NCBI GenBank assembly: GCA_029261595.1
Contig: JAJDAZ010000029.1
Location: 1-38,075, forward strand
DNA: 38,075 bases
Direction of reading: 5' to 3'
Source: Nitrospinaceae bacterium
GTDB taxonomy: Bacteria; Nitrospinota; Nitrospinia; Nitrospinales; VA-1
Below the pieces are notes generated by a model, which worked only from the letters and a program-made list of their open reading frames with translations, was not told the origin of the DNA and did not search any database. Of the stretch, positions 6,809 through 15,767 are shown piece after piece. Positions within the stretch are counted from its first letter, which is position 1, and every line of letters begins with the position of its first letter. The position numbers and the translations under genes are program-made.

Positions 6809-8116
6809 ATGAAGCAGACATTGATGACCTCACTGGTATTGCTGGTAATTTTTTTCATGCCCTATCAGGCATTCTCCGAAGGAAGAGTCGTCGTCGTCGA
6901 GGTGTCGGGAGCGATCAATCCCGTGGTCGCCGAATTCGTTACCCATGAAATAAGCGAAGCGAATCAGGCCAAAGAAGAATTGATCGTGATCCGCCTGGAC
7001 ACTCCCGGCGGGCTCGACACTTCCATGCGGCTGATCATCAAAGGGATCTTGAACTCCACCGTGCCGGTGGCGACGTTTGTCGCTCCCAGCGGTTCCCGGG
7101 CGGCTTCGGCGGGAACGTTCATCACCATCGCCTCGCACATCGCCGCGATGGCGCCGGGCACCAATATCGGCGCTGCGCATCCGGTCAACCTGATGGGAGG
7201 CGGAGGTGGCGGGGAAAAAAGCTCGACCATGGAGAGTAAGGTCGTTCAGGACGCTTCGGCCTATATTCGCTCGCTGGCGGAAAAACGTGGCCGCAACGCG
7301 CATTGGGCGGAATTGGCGGTTGCCAAAAGCGTTTCCATTTCCGCCGAGGAAGCGATCAAATTAAACGTCATCGACCTGATCGCGGCTGATGTTGAGGCCC
7401 TCGTACTGGCTTTGGACGGGCGGGAGATCAAAGCCGACTCCACCTCCATCGTTCTCAAGACCCGGGACCGGGAGATCGTCTACCATGCCATGAACAAGCG
7501 GCAGAGGATTCTGGACACGATTTCGAACCCCAATGTCGCGTATATCCTGATGATGCTGGGGCTGGTCGGGCTTTATTTTGAACTGTCCAATCCGGGCCTG
7601 ATTCTACCGGGGATCATTGGCGGCATCAGCATGATCCTGGCGCTCTACGCCATGCAGACCCTGCCGATCAACTACGCTGGCCTGATGTTGATCGTTTTAG
7701 GGCTGATTCTTTTTATCGTCGAAGTCAATGTGATGAGTTTTGGTCTTTTGTCGGCGGGAGGGGTGATCTCCATTTTGCTGGGTTCTCTCATGCTCATCGA
7801 CAGCGACGACCCGGCGATGCAGATTTCCAAAACCGTTCTTATTCCAACCCTGGGGTTTTTTATTGCGGTTTCTCTGGGTATTCTTTATCTGGCAACGAAG
7901 TCCCAGCGACACCGTGCGATTTCCGGCGCCGAAGGGTTGATCGGGGCGGAGGGCGTGGTGAAGGCGGAATTGAACCCGGCGGGGAGTGTCCTCATTCATG
8001 GTGAGGTATGGAATGCCGAAGGTGACGGCAACATATCGGCAGGAGAAAAAGTGATTGTTTCTGCGGTGGAGGGTCTCAAGCTCAGGGTGAAACCCGCGCC
8101 GGACTCGCGATCCTAG
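6809..8116 (+). CDS. NfeD-family membrane-bound serine protease (ClpP class)
   Basis: The 435-residue protein has a signal peptide (1-23), a ClpP-like protease domain (about 27-210), four or five membrane segments (about 235-360) and a C-terminal NfeD OB-fold (about 375-430). This is the full-length NfeD architecture. GSRAASAG holds the probable nucleophile Ser100, and Lys144 in MESK fits the Ser-Lys dyad seen in archaeal homologues. Family members cleave membrane proteins such as stomatin/SPFH partners, often encoded next door; no SPFH gene is seen here. It heads a plus-strand run (hydrolase, proB, ykgJ) with gaps of 2-70 bp, so it is probably the first gene of an operon. Confidence 0.92.
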   Translation: MKQTLMTSLVLLVIFFMPYQAFSEGRVVVVEVSGAINPVVAEFVTHEISEANQAKEELIVIRLDTPGGLDTSMRLIIKGILNSTVPVATFVAPSGSRAASAGTFITIASHIAAMAPGTNIGAAHPVNLMGGGGGGEKSSTMESKVVQDASAYIRSLAEKRGRNAHWAELAVAKSVSISAEEAIKLNVIDLIAADVEALVLALDGREIKADSTSIVLKTRDREIVYHAMNKRQRILDTISNPNVAYILMMLGLVGLYFELSNPGLILPGIIGGISMILALYAMQTLPINYAGLMLIVLGLILFIVEVNVMSFGLLSAGGVISILLGSLMLIDSDDPAMQISKTVLIPTLGFFIAVSLGILYLATKSQRHRAISGAEGLIGAEGVVKAELNPAGSVLIHGEVWNAEGDGNISAGEKVIVSAVEGLKLRVKPAPDSRS

Positions 8117-8183
8117 TGAGGGGGCGGTCGATAACAGGCCCCAGGAGTGTGCCTGGCTCGAATATGAATTTCCGGTGACTTTG

Positions 8184-9020
8184 ATGTCTATATTGCAAAC
8201 CTTTGGAGGGGTGCTGGCCCTCCTTTTGCTTTATGCGGTGTTCCTGGTGGCTTGCGAGGACAGGATTATTTACCATCCTTACAAGTATCCCGAAGGAATC
8301 TGGAACCCCTCTTCGTTTGATGTGCAGGTGGAGGATGTTTTTTTTCAGTCAAAGGATGGAACCAAATTGCATGGATGGTATATTCCTTCGGCCAACGCCA
8401 AGGCCACGCTGTTATGGTTTCATGGCAATGCCGGTAACCTGACCCACCGGCTGGAAAATATTAAGCGACTGCAACACCTGAATCTCAATATTTTTATTTT
8501 TGATTACCGGGGATATGGTAAAAGCGAGGGGAAACCGGATGAAGCGGGTATTTATCAGGATTCCCAGGCCGCATATGATTTTTTGATTCAGGAAAAAAAG
8601 GTTGCTCCCCTGAAAGATTTGTTCCTTTTTGGCAGATCGTTAGGAGGGATATGCGCCGTCGAGGTCGCCTCCCGGAATGAGGCGGCGGGGCTGATTCTGG
8701 AGTCAGTGTTCACCTCGGCCAAAGACATGGCGGGCAAGGTGTTTCCCCTGTTGCCGATCGGGTGGGTGATTCGATCCAGATTTTCCGCCATCGAAAAAGT
8801 TCCTGGTTTGAAACTGCCGAAATTGTTTCTGCATGGGACGGAGGATGAGATCGTTCCTTACAAGTTGGGCAGAAAATTGTATGAAGCGGCGGCGCAACCC
8901 AAGGAGTTTTATGATATTGAGGGCGCCGGTCACAACGACACTTATGAGGTCGGAGGCCGGGAATATTTTGCGGCGCTGAACCGGTTCATTACCGATACGT
9001 TGAAGAAGAATCATACGTAA
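8184..9020 (+). CDS. Membrane-anchored alpha/beta hydrolase (BEM46/ABHD13-like)
   Basis: The 278-residue protein starts with one membrane helix (about 4-23) ending in LVAC, which could be a lipobox. An alpha/beta-hydrolase domain follows. The oxyanion segment is WFHGNAGN, the nucleophile Ser152 is in GRSLGG, Asp221 is in GTEDEIVP and His250 is in GAGHND, so the triad is complete. The substrate is unknown; relatives are serine esterases facing the periplasm or membrane. I prefer the ATG at 8184, preceded by GGTGA; a GTG three codons earlier (8175) is possible. Confidence 0.85.
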   Translation: MSILQTFGGVLALLLLYAVFLVACEDRIIYHPYKYPEGIWNPSSFDVQVEDVFFQSKDGTKLHGWYIPSANAKATLLWFHGNAGNLTHRLENIKRLQHLNLNIFIFDYRGYGKSEGKPDEAGIYQDSQAAYDFLIQEKKVAPLKDLFLFGRSLGGICAVEVASRNEAAGLILESVFTSAKDMAGKVFPLLPIGWVIRSRFSAIEKVPGLKLPKLFLHGTEDEIVPYKLGRKLYEAAAQPKEFYDIEGAGHNDTYEVGGREYFAALNRFITDTLKKNHT

Positions 9021-9047
9021 ATTACTTTCATTTTATTTGTACAGACT

Positions 9048-10223
9048 ATGGACAATTCGGTCAGAAAAAAATTAACCCAATCTTTAAAACGGGTGGTGAT
9101 CAAAATCGGCAGTAGCGTTATTTCCCACCGCGAACCGGGAAAATCGTCGCTGGTCCTGGGCCTGAACCCGGAACGGGTCCGGCACTATTCAAAGCAGATC
9201 AAAAAAATCGTGGACACGGGCTGCGAGGTGGTGCTGGTCTCGTCAGGGGCGATCATGGCGGGAAGGGAACGCCTGGGGCTGACGCGAAATCACCTGACCA
9301 TCCCGGAGAAACAGGCCTGCGCCGCCAGCGGTCAGAGTCACCTCATGCACGCTTACGAAAAAAAGTTCGAGAAGCAGGGCTTGAAAGTCGCGCAGATATT
9401 ATTGAGCAGTGCCGACCTTGGCAACCGCAAGCGCTATCTTAACGCCAAGCACACTATCGAAGCGCTATTGAAGCACAAGGTCATTCCCATCATCAATGAA
9501 AACGATTCCGTCACGGTGGATGAAATCAAGATCGGCGACAACGACACGCTGTCGGCCACCGTCGCCTGTCTGGTAGACGCTCAACTGTTGATTATCCTTT
9601 CCGACGTGGATGGATTGTACTCGCGCGACCCGTCGCAAAAATCCCGCAAGAAAGATGAAGCGCCGCCGGAGTTGATTCATCAGGTGAACAAAGTCACCAA
9701 AGAGGTGGAGAAACTTTCAGGAAAAAGCAACAACCTGTTGACGGTGGGCGGGATGGTCACGAAAGTGATGGCGGCGAAAAAGACCATGAGCTTCGGCATA
9801 CCCACTCTCCTGCTGAGTGGCTTGGATGATCGGGCAATGGAAAAAGCGTTGAACGGTGATGTCGTGGGTACCCTGTTTTGGCCGGAGAATGAAAAAATCC
9901 GCAATCGAAAACACTGGATCGCACACACGCTGAAACCGGCGGGGATCATCACCATCGATGCCGGCGCTAAAAAGGCCCTGGTCGAGAGGGGGAAGAGCCT
10001 GCTTCCAGCCGGGGTGGTTTCTATAAAGGGGAATTTCGAGTTCGGCAATTCCGTGACCGTGGTGGATGAGGCGTCCTCAGAGGTTGCGCGCGGGTTGATC
10101 AATTACAACACGAGCGATCTGGAAAAAATCAAGGGCATGAAAACTTCCGAAGTGCGCAAACTCTTCGGCGATAATTTTTATGAAGAAGTGATCCACCGCG
10201 ACGACATGGTGGTGTTCTATTAA
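9048..10223 (+). CDS. proB: Glutamate 5-kinase with PUA domain
   Basis: The 391-residue protein has an N-terminal amino-acid kinase domain (about 14-275; VVIKIGSSVIS, LVSSGAI, NENDSV, DVDGLYSRDP) and a C-terminal PUA domain (about 297-378). That is the standard length for PUA-type ProB. It phosphorylates glutamate, the first step of proline synthesis, and is normally inhibited by proline. proA is not adjacent, which is unusual but not rare. The start is 28 bp after the hydrolase stop, and the YkgJ-type gene begins 2 bp after its own stop. Confidence 0.95.
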   Translation: MDNSVRKKLTQSLKRVVIKIGSSVISHREPGKSSLVLGLNPERVRHYSKQIKKIVDTGCEVVLVSSGAIMAGRERLGLTRNHLTIPEKQACAASGQSHLMHAYEKKFEKQGLKVAQILLSSADLGNRKRYLNAKHTIEALLKHKVIPIINENDSVTVDEIKIGDNDTLSATVACLVDAQLLIILSDVDGLYSRDPSQKSRKKDEAPPELIHQVNKVTKEVEKLSGKSNNLLTVGGMVTKVMAAKKTMSFGIPTLLLSGLDDRAMEKALNGDVVGTLFWPENEKIRNRKHWIAHTLKPAGIITIDAGAKKALVERGKSLLPAGVVSIKGNFEFGNSVTVVDEASSEVARGLINYNTSDLEKIKGMKTSEVRKLFGDNFYEEVIHRDDMVVFY

Positions 10224-10225
10224 TT

Positions 10226-10633
10226 ATGGCCAAATGGTGGGAAAAAGAACCGATTCGATTTGAATGCCAGGCGGATTGCTTCAAGTGTTGCTGCAAGCCG
10301 GGCCTGGTTTACTTCGATCGCGATGATATCAATAAGGTTTCTACCTTTTTAGATTGCACTCCTAAAGAATTCAAAGCCTCCTACCTTCAACGGGACGACG
10401 GGCATTGGGCACTGGAAGTCGATAGCGATGCCCCCTGTACCTTTTTAACCGCCGAGGGTTGCGGCATTCACGAAGTCAAACCTAAGCAATGTGGGGCTTA
10501 TCCGTTCTGGAAAGAGAATCTGGAGTCTAAAAATATGTGGCGCATGGTGGGCGGGTTCTGTCCCGGCGTCGATAAAGGCCCGATGGTCGCTCTGGAAACC
10601 ATCAAAGGTTTTTTGAAAAAGTTCAGGTTATAA
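10226..10633 (+). CDS. YkgJ-family cysteine-cluster protein
   Basis: The 135-residue protein belongs to the YkgJ/CxxCxxCC family of putative Zn/Fe-chelating proteins. Cys14, 18, 21, 22 and 23 cluster at the N-terminus; Cys71, 79, 89 and 112 follow. The family spacing is visible in CQADCFKCCC, CGIHEVKPKQCGAYPFW and FCPG. The function of the family is not established; metal binding is inferred. It begins 2 bp after proB and is the last gene of the run; it faces the sigma-54 activator gene tail to tail across 24 bp. Confidence 0.85.
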   Translation: MAKWWEKEPIRFECQADCFKCCCKPGLVYFDRDDINKVSTFLDCTPKEFKASYLQRDDGHWALEVDSDAPCTFLTAEGCGIHEVKPKQCGAYPFWKENLESKNMWRMVGGFCPGVDKGPMVALETIKGFLKKFRL

Positions 10634-10657
10634 ACTCCGCTGGATAAAACAAACTCC

Positions 10658-12103
10658 CTACGCAGGTTTTTTGAGCCCCATTTTTTTGATGCGCGAGATG
10701 AGGGTGGTGGGCCTCATGCCGAGCAATTCCGCGGCCCCGCCCGGCCCAAAAATTTTCCATCGGGTTTGGTTGAGCGCGGCCAGAATATTTTCCCATTCGC
10801 GTTGTTTCATTTCCTGATCGGTGAAGATTTTTTGATCTTCCGATGGTGTCGCGGTGGGTGGAGGGGAACTAAACTTTCCTCTGCTTGATCCTACTTGCAG
10901 GTCCAGGGTTCCCGAGCGTGACGTGATGACGGCGCGTTCGAGGACGTTTTGCAGTTCCCGGACGTTTCCCGGCCAGTCGTAATTTTGCAGTTTCAGGACA
11001 TGGGCTTTGGTGAGTTTGGGTTGCGGGGAATGAAACTTTTTCGCCGCCAGGGTCAGAAAATGGTTGGCCAAAAGGGGAATGTCGTCCTTTCTTTTTCTTA
11101 AGGGCGGCACCTCAATGGGAAAAACGTTCAATCGATAGAACAGGTCTTCCCGGAACCGGCCTTGTTCCACTTCTTTTTTTAAATCCTTGTTGGTGGCGGC
11201 GACGATGCGCACATCCACCTTTTGAGTTTTCTCATCGCCCACCCGCTCGTAGGTCCCCTCCTGAAGGACGCGCAATAATTTACTTTGCAGATCCAGCGGG
11301 ATTTCGCCCGCCTCATCCAGGAAGAGGGTGCCTTCGTGGGCCAGCTCGAAGCGGCCCGCGCGGTCTTTCACGGCGCCGGTGAAGGCGCCCTTCACATGGC
11401 CGAAAAATTCGCTTTCGTAGAGTTCCCTGGGGATGGACGCGCAGTTGACGCGAATCATCGGGCGGTGGTTCCTCAGGCTGCGGCTGTGAATTTCATGAGC
11501 GATGAGTTCCTTGCCGGTGCCCGATTCCCCGCCGATGAGAATGCTGGCGTCGGTCGGCGCGACCATGTCGATTTGTTTGAGAATCGTGCCAAGCGCCGGG
11601 CTCTGCCCGACAATGCCTCCAAAGGACTGCAACTCGGAAACTTCTTCGATGAGGTATTCGTTTTCCAGCTCCAGTTGCTGGCGCAATCTTTGGATTTCAT
11701 CAAACGCGCAGGCCCGTTCTTTTTCGATGCGCTTGCGCTCAGAAATATCGCGGGAAAACCCCACCACATATTCCTGACCCTCAAACTGAATGAAACTGGC
11801 TTTCACTTCGAAGTAGGCGAGGGTGCCATCCTTTTTTAGATGTTGATCTTCAAAGGTAACGGTTTGTTGTTGCTTGATTTCCCTCCAGAAACGGGCCCAG
11901 GTCTGCTTATTGGAGTTGGGGTTAATATCCTGAATCGTCAGGCCGAGCAATTCTTCTTGCGAGTAACCGAGCAGTTTGCAGGCGGCTTGATTGGCGCGAT
12001 GAATACGCGCATCTGCGTCATGCCAGATAATACCGTCGGTGGCCTGCTCGATGGTGAATTGAGCGAGGCGAAAACATTCGTCAATATTGCGTTTGGATTT
12101 CAT
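10658..12103 (-). CDS. Sigma-54-dependent transcriptional activator (PAS-AAA+-Fis HTH)
   Basis: The 481-residue protein has an N-terminal PAS domain (about 12-125), a coiled-coil linker (about 126-160), an AAA+ domain (about 165-395) and a Fis-type helix-turn-helix (about 455-478). Walker A GESGTGKE is at 192-199, the sigma-54-contacting GAFTGA loop at 239-244, and Walker B LFLDEA at 260-265. There is no receiver domain, so a ligand or redox signal through PAS is more likely than a partner kinase. It is transcribed divergently from the detoxification-like operon at 12332-15701. A -24/-12 promoter match lies between them, so it probably activates that operon. The signal is unknown. Confidence 0.93.
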   Translation of the reverse strand: MKSKRNIDECFRLAQFTIEQATDGIIWHDADARIHRANQAACKLLGYSQEELLGLTIQDINPNSNKQTWARFWREIKQQQTVTFEDQHLKKDGTLAYFEVKASFIQFEGQEYVVGFSRDISERKRIEKERACAFDEIQRLRQQLELENEYLIEEVSELQSFGGIVGQSPALGTILKQIDMVAPTDASILIGGESGTGKELIAHEIHSRSLRNHRPMIRVNCASIPRELYESEFFGHVKGAFTGAVKDRAGRFELAHEGTLFLDEAGEIPLDLQSKLLRVLQEGTYERVGDEKTQKVDVRIVAATNKDLKKEVEQGRFREDLFYRLNVFPIEVPPLRKRKDDIPLLANHFLTLAAKKFHSPQPKLTKAHVLKLQNYDWPGNVRELQNVLERAVITSRSGTLDLQVGSSRGKFSSPPPTATPSEDQKIFTDQEMKQREWENILAALNQTRWKIFGPGGAAELLGMRPTTLISRIKKMGLKKPA

Positions 12104-12156
12104 GAGTTTTCACCCTATATCATTTTCCTCATCATATACGAGATTACGTATAAATT

Positions 12157-12182
12157 ATACTATATATCATAAGATACTATAT
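12157..12182. promoter_or_regulatory. AT-rich direct repeat, candidate activator site
   Basis: ATACTATAT occurs at 12157-12165 and 12174-12182, 17 bp apart, within a very AT-rich stretch about 75-100 bp upstream of the putative -24 element. The position suits an upstream activator sequence, but low-complexity DNA gives such repeats easily. Confidence 0.3.
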
Positions 12183-12255
12183 TTAGTAGTTTTAAAGTTT
12201 TTGGATAAATGCCGTAATCACTTTAAATATAAGGGCTTATATTTGGCGTTGGAAA

Positions 12256-12271
12256 TGGCATGGCCCATGCA
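12256..12271 (+). promoter_or_regulatory. Candidate sigma-54 (-24/-12) promoter for the VOC-pirin operon
   Basis: TGGCATGGCCCATGCA matches the TGGCAC-N5-TTGCA consensus with two mismatches. GG (12257-12258) and GC (12269-12270) have the obligatory 10-base spacing. It lies about 50 bp before the Shine-Dalgarno site of the first operon gene and is divergent from a sigma-54 activator gene. The same bases contain a palindrome GCATGG-C-CCATGC (12258-12270), so an operator is an alternative reading. Confidence 0.55.
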
Positions 12272-12331
12272 ATGAAAAGATATAAATTTCAAGTAATTTT
12301 AAATTTGCAAAAACGTCAAGGAGGTTCAGCA

Positions 12332-12745
12332 ATGAAAACCGATACAAAAGTCAAACTCAATGGAATCCATCATATCGCCCTGAACGTAAAAAATATGGAT
12401 CGGGCGGAACATTTTTACAGCGACCTTTTAGGTTTCGAGGTGGTGACAAGAACGTCCACCAAGGCCGGGTTGAAACACACCGAATTGGATGCAGGCAATG
12501 TTGTCATGGCTCTGTTCGAATCTCCTGACCTGGATTTTGAAAACGCTCAAAAAACCATGACGGACGACGGTTACCTGCATTTTGCTTTCGGAGCCGACAA
12601 AGATAAAAGTTCCGCCATCATTCAACATTTGAAAGACAATGGCGTGCGTTTTGACGGGGAACCGCGTAACTATCCCGGCGGTGAATCGGTGTATTTTTAT
12701 GATCCCGATGGTCACGTCATTGAAATCCACGTTGAGAAAAACTAG
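12332..12745 (+). CDS. VOC/glyoxalase-superfamily protein
   Basis: The 137-residue protein is a vicinal-oxygen-chelate fold of two beta-alpha-beta-beta-beta modules. The first begins GIHHIALNVKNMDRAEHFY; the second ends YFYDPDGHVIEIH. His14 (or 13) and Glu131 sit at classic metal-ligand positions. Family members are glyoxalases, fosfomycin-resistance proteins or ring-cleaving dioxygenases; a dioxygenase or lyase acting on aromatic or electrophilic substrates fits the neighbours. I start at 12332 because AAGGAGG (12318-12324) lies 7 bases upstream; the longer frame from 12260 would include the promoter region. It is the first gene of a five-gene operon. Confidence 0.88.
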   Translation: MKTDTKVKLNGIHHIALNVKNMDRAEHFYSDLLGFEVVTRTSTKAGLKHTELDAGNVVMALFESPDLDFENAQKTMTDDGYLHFAFGADKDKSSAIIQHLKDNGVRFDGEPRNYPGGESVYFYDPDGHVIEIHVEKN

Positions 12746-12789
12746 ATCAAACAATCAACGATTAAAATTCAGGAAAGGAGGGAATAGAA

Positions 12790-13587
12790 ATGAAAACCAA
12801 AAACGCAATGGAAATGAAATTGTATCCTCCTGAAGTTCAGGCCGAGGGAGCGTTTGACGGCGGGCGGATCACTGAGATCAAACCCGTCGGTTTTCCTCAC
12901 GAAGGGCCGAGTGTTCCTCATATAGGTCCGCTATTTTACTGGGCCTGGGCCACCGCAAAAGGTTACGGAAAAATCGGCCTTCACCCACATAAAGGGTTCG
13001 AGATCATGAGTTATGCCCTGACCGGGGAAATTGGCCATTACGATACTCTGGGAAATAAGAGCCGCGTCAAAGCCGGGGGGGCGCAGGTCATGCAGACAGG
13101 ATCGGGCGTGTCTCATGAGGAAGAAACCCTTGGCGATCACACCGAGTTTTTCCAGCTCTGGTTCGAACCGGATCTCAATACGGCGGTGCAAAAAACTCCC
13201 ACTTACCGGGAATTCGACCACGACGATTTTCCAAGCGAGCAAAATGAAGGAGTTCTCATAAAGTCCATCGTAGGAAAAGGGGCTCCGGTGACTCTGGTCA
13301 CCCAGGCCAACATGCAGGATGTCACGATTGAGCCAGGTTTTAAGCATCAACGGACTCTGGCCGCCGGACAAACTCTGGCAATCGTTGCCATTAGCGGAAA
13401 AGGAAGGGGAGTGGATGAGGAATCCGGGCAAAAAATCTATCTGCAGGAGAAATACTTTGCCGTCATTCACGCAAATGAAGAGGGACAAGTCTCTTTCAAG
13501 ACCGAAGGGGATTCTTCGTTACGTCTCGCGATCATTGAGGTTCCCGCAGAGGTGGATTATCCGCTTTATAAAGAACAACTCCGCTGA
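12790..13587 (+). CDS. Pirin-family bicupin
   Basis: The 265-residue bicupin has the pirin N-cupin motif HPHKGFE (His65, His67) and SHEEE (His109, Glu111), which together form the Fe-binding site. Some bacterial pirins cleave quercetin; others act in redox regulation. The C-terminal cupin (about 165-260) lacks obvious ligands, as is usual. The Shine-Dalgarno site AAGGAGGG lies before the ATG. It is the second gene of the operon, 44 bp after the VOC gene. Quercetinase or quinone-related oxidation is possible, but the substrate is not shown. Confidence 0.9.
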   Translation: MKTKNAMEMKLYPPEVQAEGAFDGGRITEIKPVGFPHEGPSVPHIGPLFYWAWATAKGYGKIGLHPHKGFEIMSYALTGEIGHYDTLGNKSRVKAGGAQVMQTGSGVSHEEETLGDHTEFFQLWFEPDLNTAVQKTPTYREFDHDDFPSEQNEGVLIKSIVGKGAPVTLVTQANMQDVTIEPGFKHQRTLAAGQTLAIVAISGKGRGVDEESGQKIYLQEKYFAVIHANEEGQVSFKTEGDSSLRLAIIEVPAEVDYPLYKEQLR

Positions 13588-13624
13588 GTTAAAAATTTAA
13601 AAAAGAAAATAGAAAGGTCATACA

Positions 13625-14491
13625 ATGTCTAATAAATTATCAGTTTTAGTAATGGGTGCGACGGGAAATCAGGGAGGAGCTGTGGTCAGGCATCTATTGC
13701 CAAAAGGACATCAGATCCGAACGTTGACCCGAAACCCCAATTCACCCAAGGCTAAGCAACTCCAGGAACAGGGAGTGGAAGTTATAAAGGGCGACTTTTT
13801 TGATGCGAATTCTTTAATCAGTGCGGCCAAAGGAATGGACACCGTGTATGCGATGACCACTCCTTTTGAAGTCGGGGTTGATAGGGAGGTGGAACAGGGA
13901 ATTGCCCTGGTCGATGCGATAAAACAGGCCAAGGTGAGGCATCTTGTTTTTGGCTCGGTCGCCAGTGCGGATCAACAAACCGGCATTCCTCATTTTGACA
14001 GCAAGTATGAAGTCGAAAAATATATCGCTACTTTGAACATTCCCTACACTATCAGCGCTCCAGTAGCTTTTATGGACAACTTGCTCTCCCCTTGGTTTTT
14101 GCCTTCTCTCAAGGAAGGCACGCTGAAAATGGGTATGCCTGCAGATCGTCCCCTCCAACAAGTATCCGTAAATAATATTGGCGCCTTTGCCGCCAGCCTG
14201 ATCGAACGCCGGGAGAAAGTTTTCGGCCAACGATTCGATTTCGCCGGTGACGAATTGTCCGGAACCGAGACTATGAAGGCGGTGAATAAAGTCAGTGGCC
14301 TCAACCTCGGCTATGAAGGCTTTAACCCGGAAATGATGCGGGCGGATAATGCCGATTTCGCAGAAATGTTTTCGTGGTTCAACCGTGTGGGTTATGACGT
14401 AGACATCCAAAAGTTGCACAGGGAGTTTAAAGAAGTCCAATGGCAGAGTTTTGAAACCTGGGCCGGGGAACAGGATTGGAGTGTAATATAA
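13625..14491 (+). CDS. NmrA-like NAD(P)-binding oxidoreductase
   Basis: The 288-residue atypical short-chain dehydrogenase has a Rossmann start VLVMGATGNQGGAVVRHLL, with GATGNQGG at 11-18 as in the NmrA/QOR2/HSCARG group. Members either reduce quinones or sense the NADPH/NADP ratio. No Tyr-x3-Lys pair of classical SDRs is evident, which fits NmrA-type proteins. It starts 37 bp after pirin, with GAAAGG upstream. In this operon an NADPH-dependent quinone reductase is the simplest guess. Confidence 0.85.
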   Translation: MSNKLSVLVMGATGNQGGAVVRHLLPKGHQIRTLTRNPNSPKAKQLQEQGVEVIKGDFFDANSLISAAKGMDTVYAMTTPFEVGVDREVEQGIALVDAIKQAKVRHLVFGSVASADQQTGIPHFDSKYEVEKYIATLNIPYTISAPVAFMDNLLSPWFLPSLKEGTLKMGMPADRPLQQVSVNNIGAFAASLIERREKVFGQRFDFAGDELSGTETMKAVNKVSGLNLGYEGFNPEMMRADNADFAEMFSWFNRVGYDVDIQKLHREFKEVQWQSFETWAGEQDWSVI

Positions 14492-14548
14492 TTGGCTGAT
14501 AAAAAGTTTTAACTGAGAACTTTACACACCGATCGGAGGAGATTCACC

Positions 14549-15013
14549 ATGGAAAATTTAAAATGCTTTTTTAAGACGGAAGATTCTATTTCAAATCTGA
14601 TCTTGCGGGTGGCACTCGGAGTGGCGATTTTCCCGCATGGCGCACAAAAACTTTTAGGATGGTTTGGCGGGCACGGTATGGAGGGGACCCTTGGGTTTTT
14701 CACTGCAAAAATGGGGGTTCCCTACTTCATCGCCATTCTGGTCATTATCGGAGAATTTTTTGGCGCGCTGGGTTTGATCACCGGTTTTCTGACCCGGTTC
14801 AGCGCGGCGGCAATGGCCACCATCATGGCGGGTGCGGTTGCCATGGCGCATTGGAATAATGGTTTTTTCATGAACTGGTCGGGCAAGCAGGCGGGCGAGG
14901 GGTTCGAGTATCACATTCTGGCGATTGGAATGGCGACGGCTCTGATTATTTCCGGCGCGGGTTCGTTTTCACTGGATCAGTGGGTCACAAGAAATATTTT
15001 GGATAAGGAATAA
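14549..15013 (+). CDS. DoxX-family membrane protein
   Basis: The 154-residue protein has about four membrane helices (about 18-37, 55-80, 83-103, 121-140). It contains the DoxX hallmarks LRVALGVAIFPHGAQKLLGWFGG and FxGALGLITGFLTR. DoxX proteins are small quinone-linked or oxidoreductase-associated membrane subunits; Bacillus MhqP of the quinone-resistance operon belongs to this family. A strong GGAGGAG site (14535-14541) precedes the start. It is the fourth gene of the operon. Confidence 0.9.
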   Translation: MENLKCFFKTEDSISNLILRVALGVAIFPHGAQKLLGWFGGHGMEGTLGFFTAKMGVPYFIAILVIIGEFFGALGLITGFLTRFSAAAMATIMAGAVAMAHWNNGFFMNWSGKQAGEGFEYHILAIGMATALIISGAGSFSLDQWVTRNILDKE

Positions 15014-15077
15014 ACCGCGATTCTGGCAATTATTTTTAAATTGATATTAAAAAATTTAATCAGAAGGAAGGCGACTC

Positions 15078-15701
15078 ATGGAGTTTTCACAATTGGTGCA
15101 CCAGCGGCAAAGCGTCAAATCCTACGATTCGGGGAAAACCATCACCGATGCGGAACTGAAAGAATTATTCGAGGACGTCATCTTGAGTCCCAGCTCCTTC
15201 AACCTTCAGCATTGGACCTTCATCGCGGTGAGGGGCCCCGAAACCAAAAAAAAATTGAAAGAAGCGGCCTGGGGGCAACAACAGATCGAGGACTCTCCGG
15301 TCACCCTGCTGGTTTGCGGGAAACTCGACGCTCATGAAGACGCGCCTGAAATTTATGCCGAAGCGCCTCCCGCTATCCGGGAAAAGATGCTTCCCATGAT
15401 ACAAAAATTTTATGCGGACCAAACCCAACTCGTCCGTGACGAGGCGATCAGAAACGCTTCCCTCGCCGCGATGACGCTGATGTATTCCGCCAAAGCCCGC
15501 GGGTGGGACACCTGCCCCATGATCGGGTTCGATCCGGATGCAGTCGCAAAAATTTTAAAAATAACACCCAATTATATTCCCGTCATGATGTTGGTTGTCG
15601 GCTATCAAAAGGACGCTCCCCGCCCGCGGTCCCATCGCAAGCCCGTGTCGGAAGTGGTGCGCCTGGAAAGTTTGCAGGGAGCCGGTTTGACGGCAGAGTA
15701 A
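15078..15701 (+). CDS. Nitroreductase-family protein, MhqN/YodC-like
   Basis: The 207-residue flavoprotein has RQSVKSYD and SPSSFNLQHW (FMN site) near the N-terminus. The later segments NASLAAMTLMYSAKARGWDTC and IGFDPDAV closely resemble, from memory, Bacillus subtilis MhqN in the quinone/catechol-induced mhqNOP operon. It probably reduces nitroaromatics or quinones with NAD(P)H by two electrons. It starts 64 bp after doxX with GAAGGAAGG upstream, and is the last gene of the operon; no clear terminator follows. Confidence 0.9.
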   Translation: MEFSQLVHQRQSVKSYDSGKTITDAELKELFEDVILSPSSFNLQHWTFIAVRGPETKKKLKEAAWGQQQIEDSPVTLLVCGKLDAHEDAPEIYAEAPPAIREKMLPMIQKFYADQTQLVRDEAIRNASLAAMTLMYSAKARGWDTCPMIGFDPDAVAKILKITPNYIPVMMLVVGYQKDAPRPRSHRKPVSEVVRLESLQGAGLTAE

Positions 15702-15767
15702 ATTTTCTTCAATTAAAAAAAATTCCAAGCCGTAAACACGCGTCGAATAAAGCCCCCCTTAAGAAAT

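Noticed and set aside
11285..11839. 184-codon plus-strand frame
   Set aside because: Antisense to the sigma-54 activator gene.
13814..14440. 208-codon minus-strand frame
   Set aside because: Antisense to the NmrA-like gene, which has a complete Rossmann motif.
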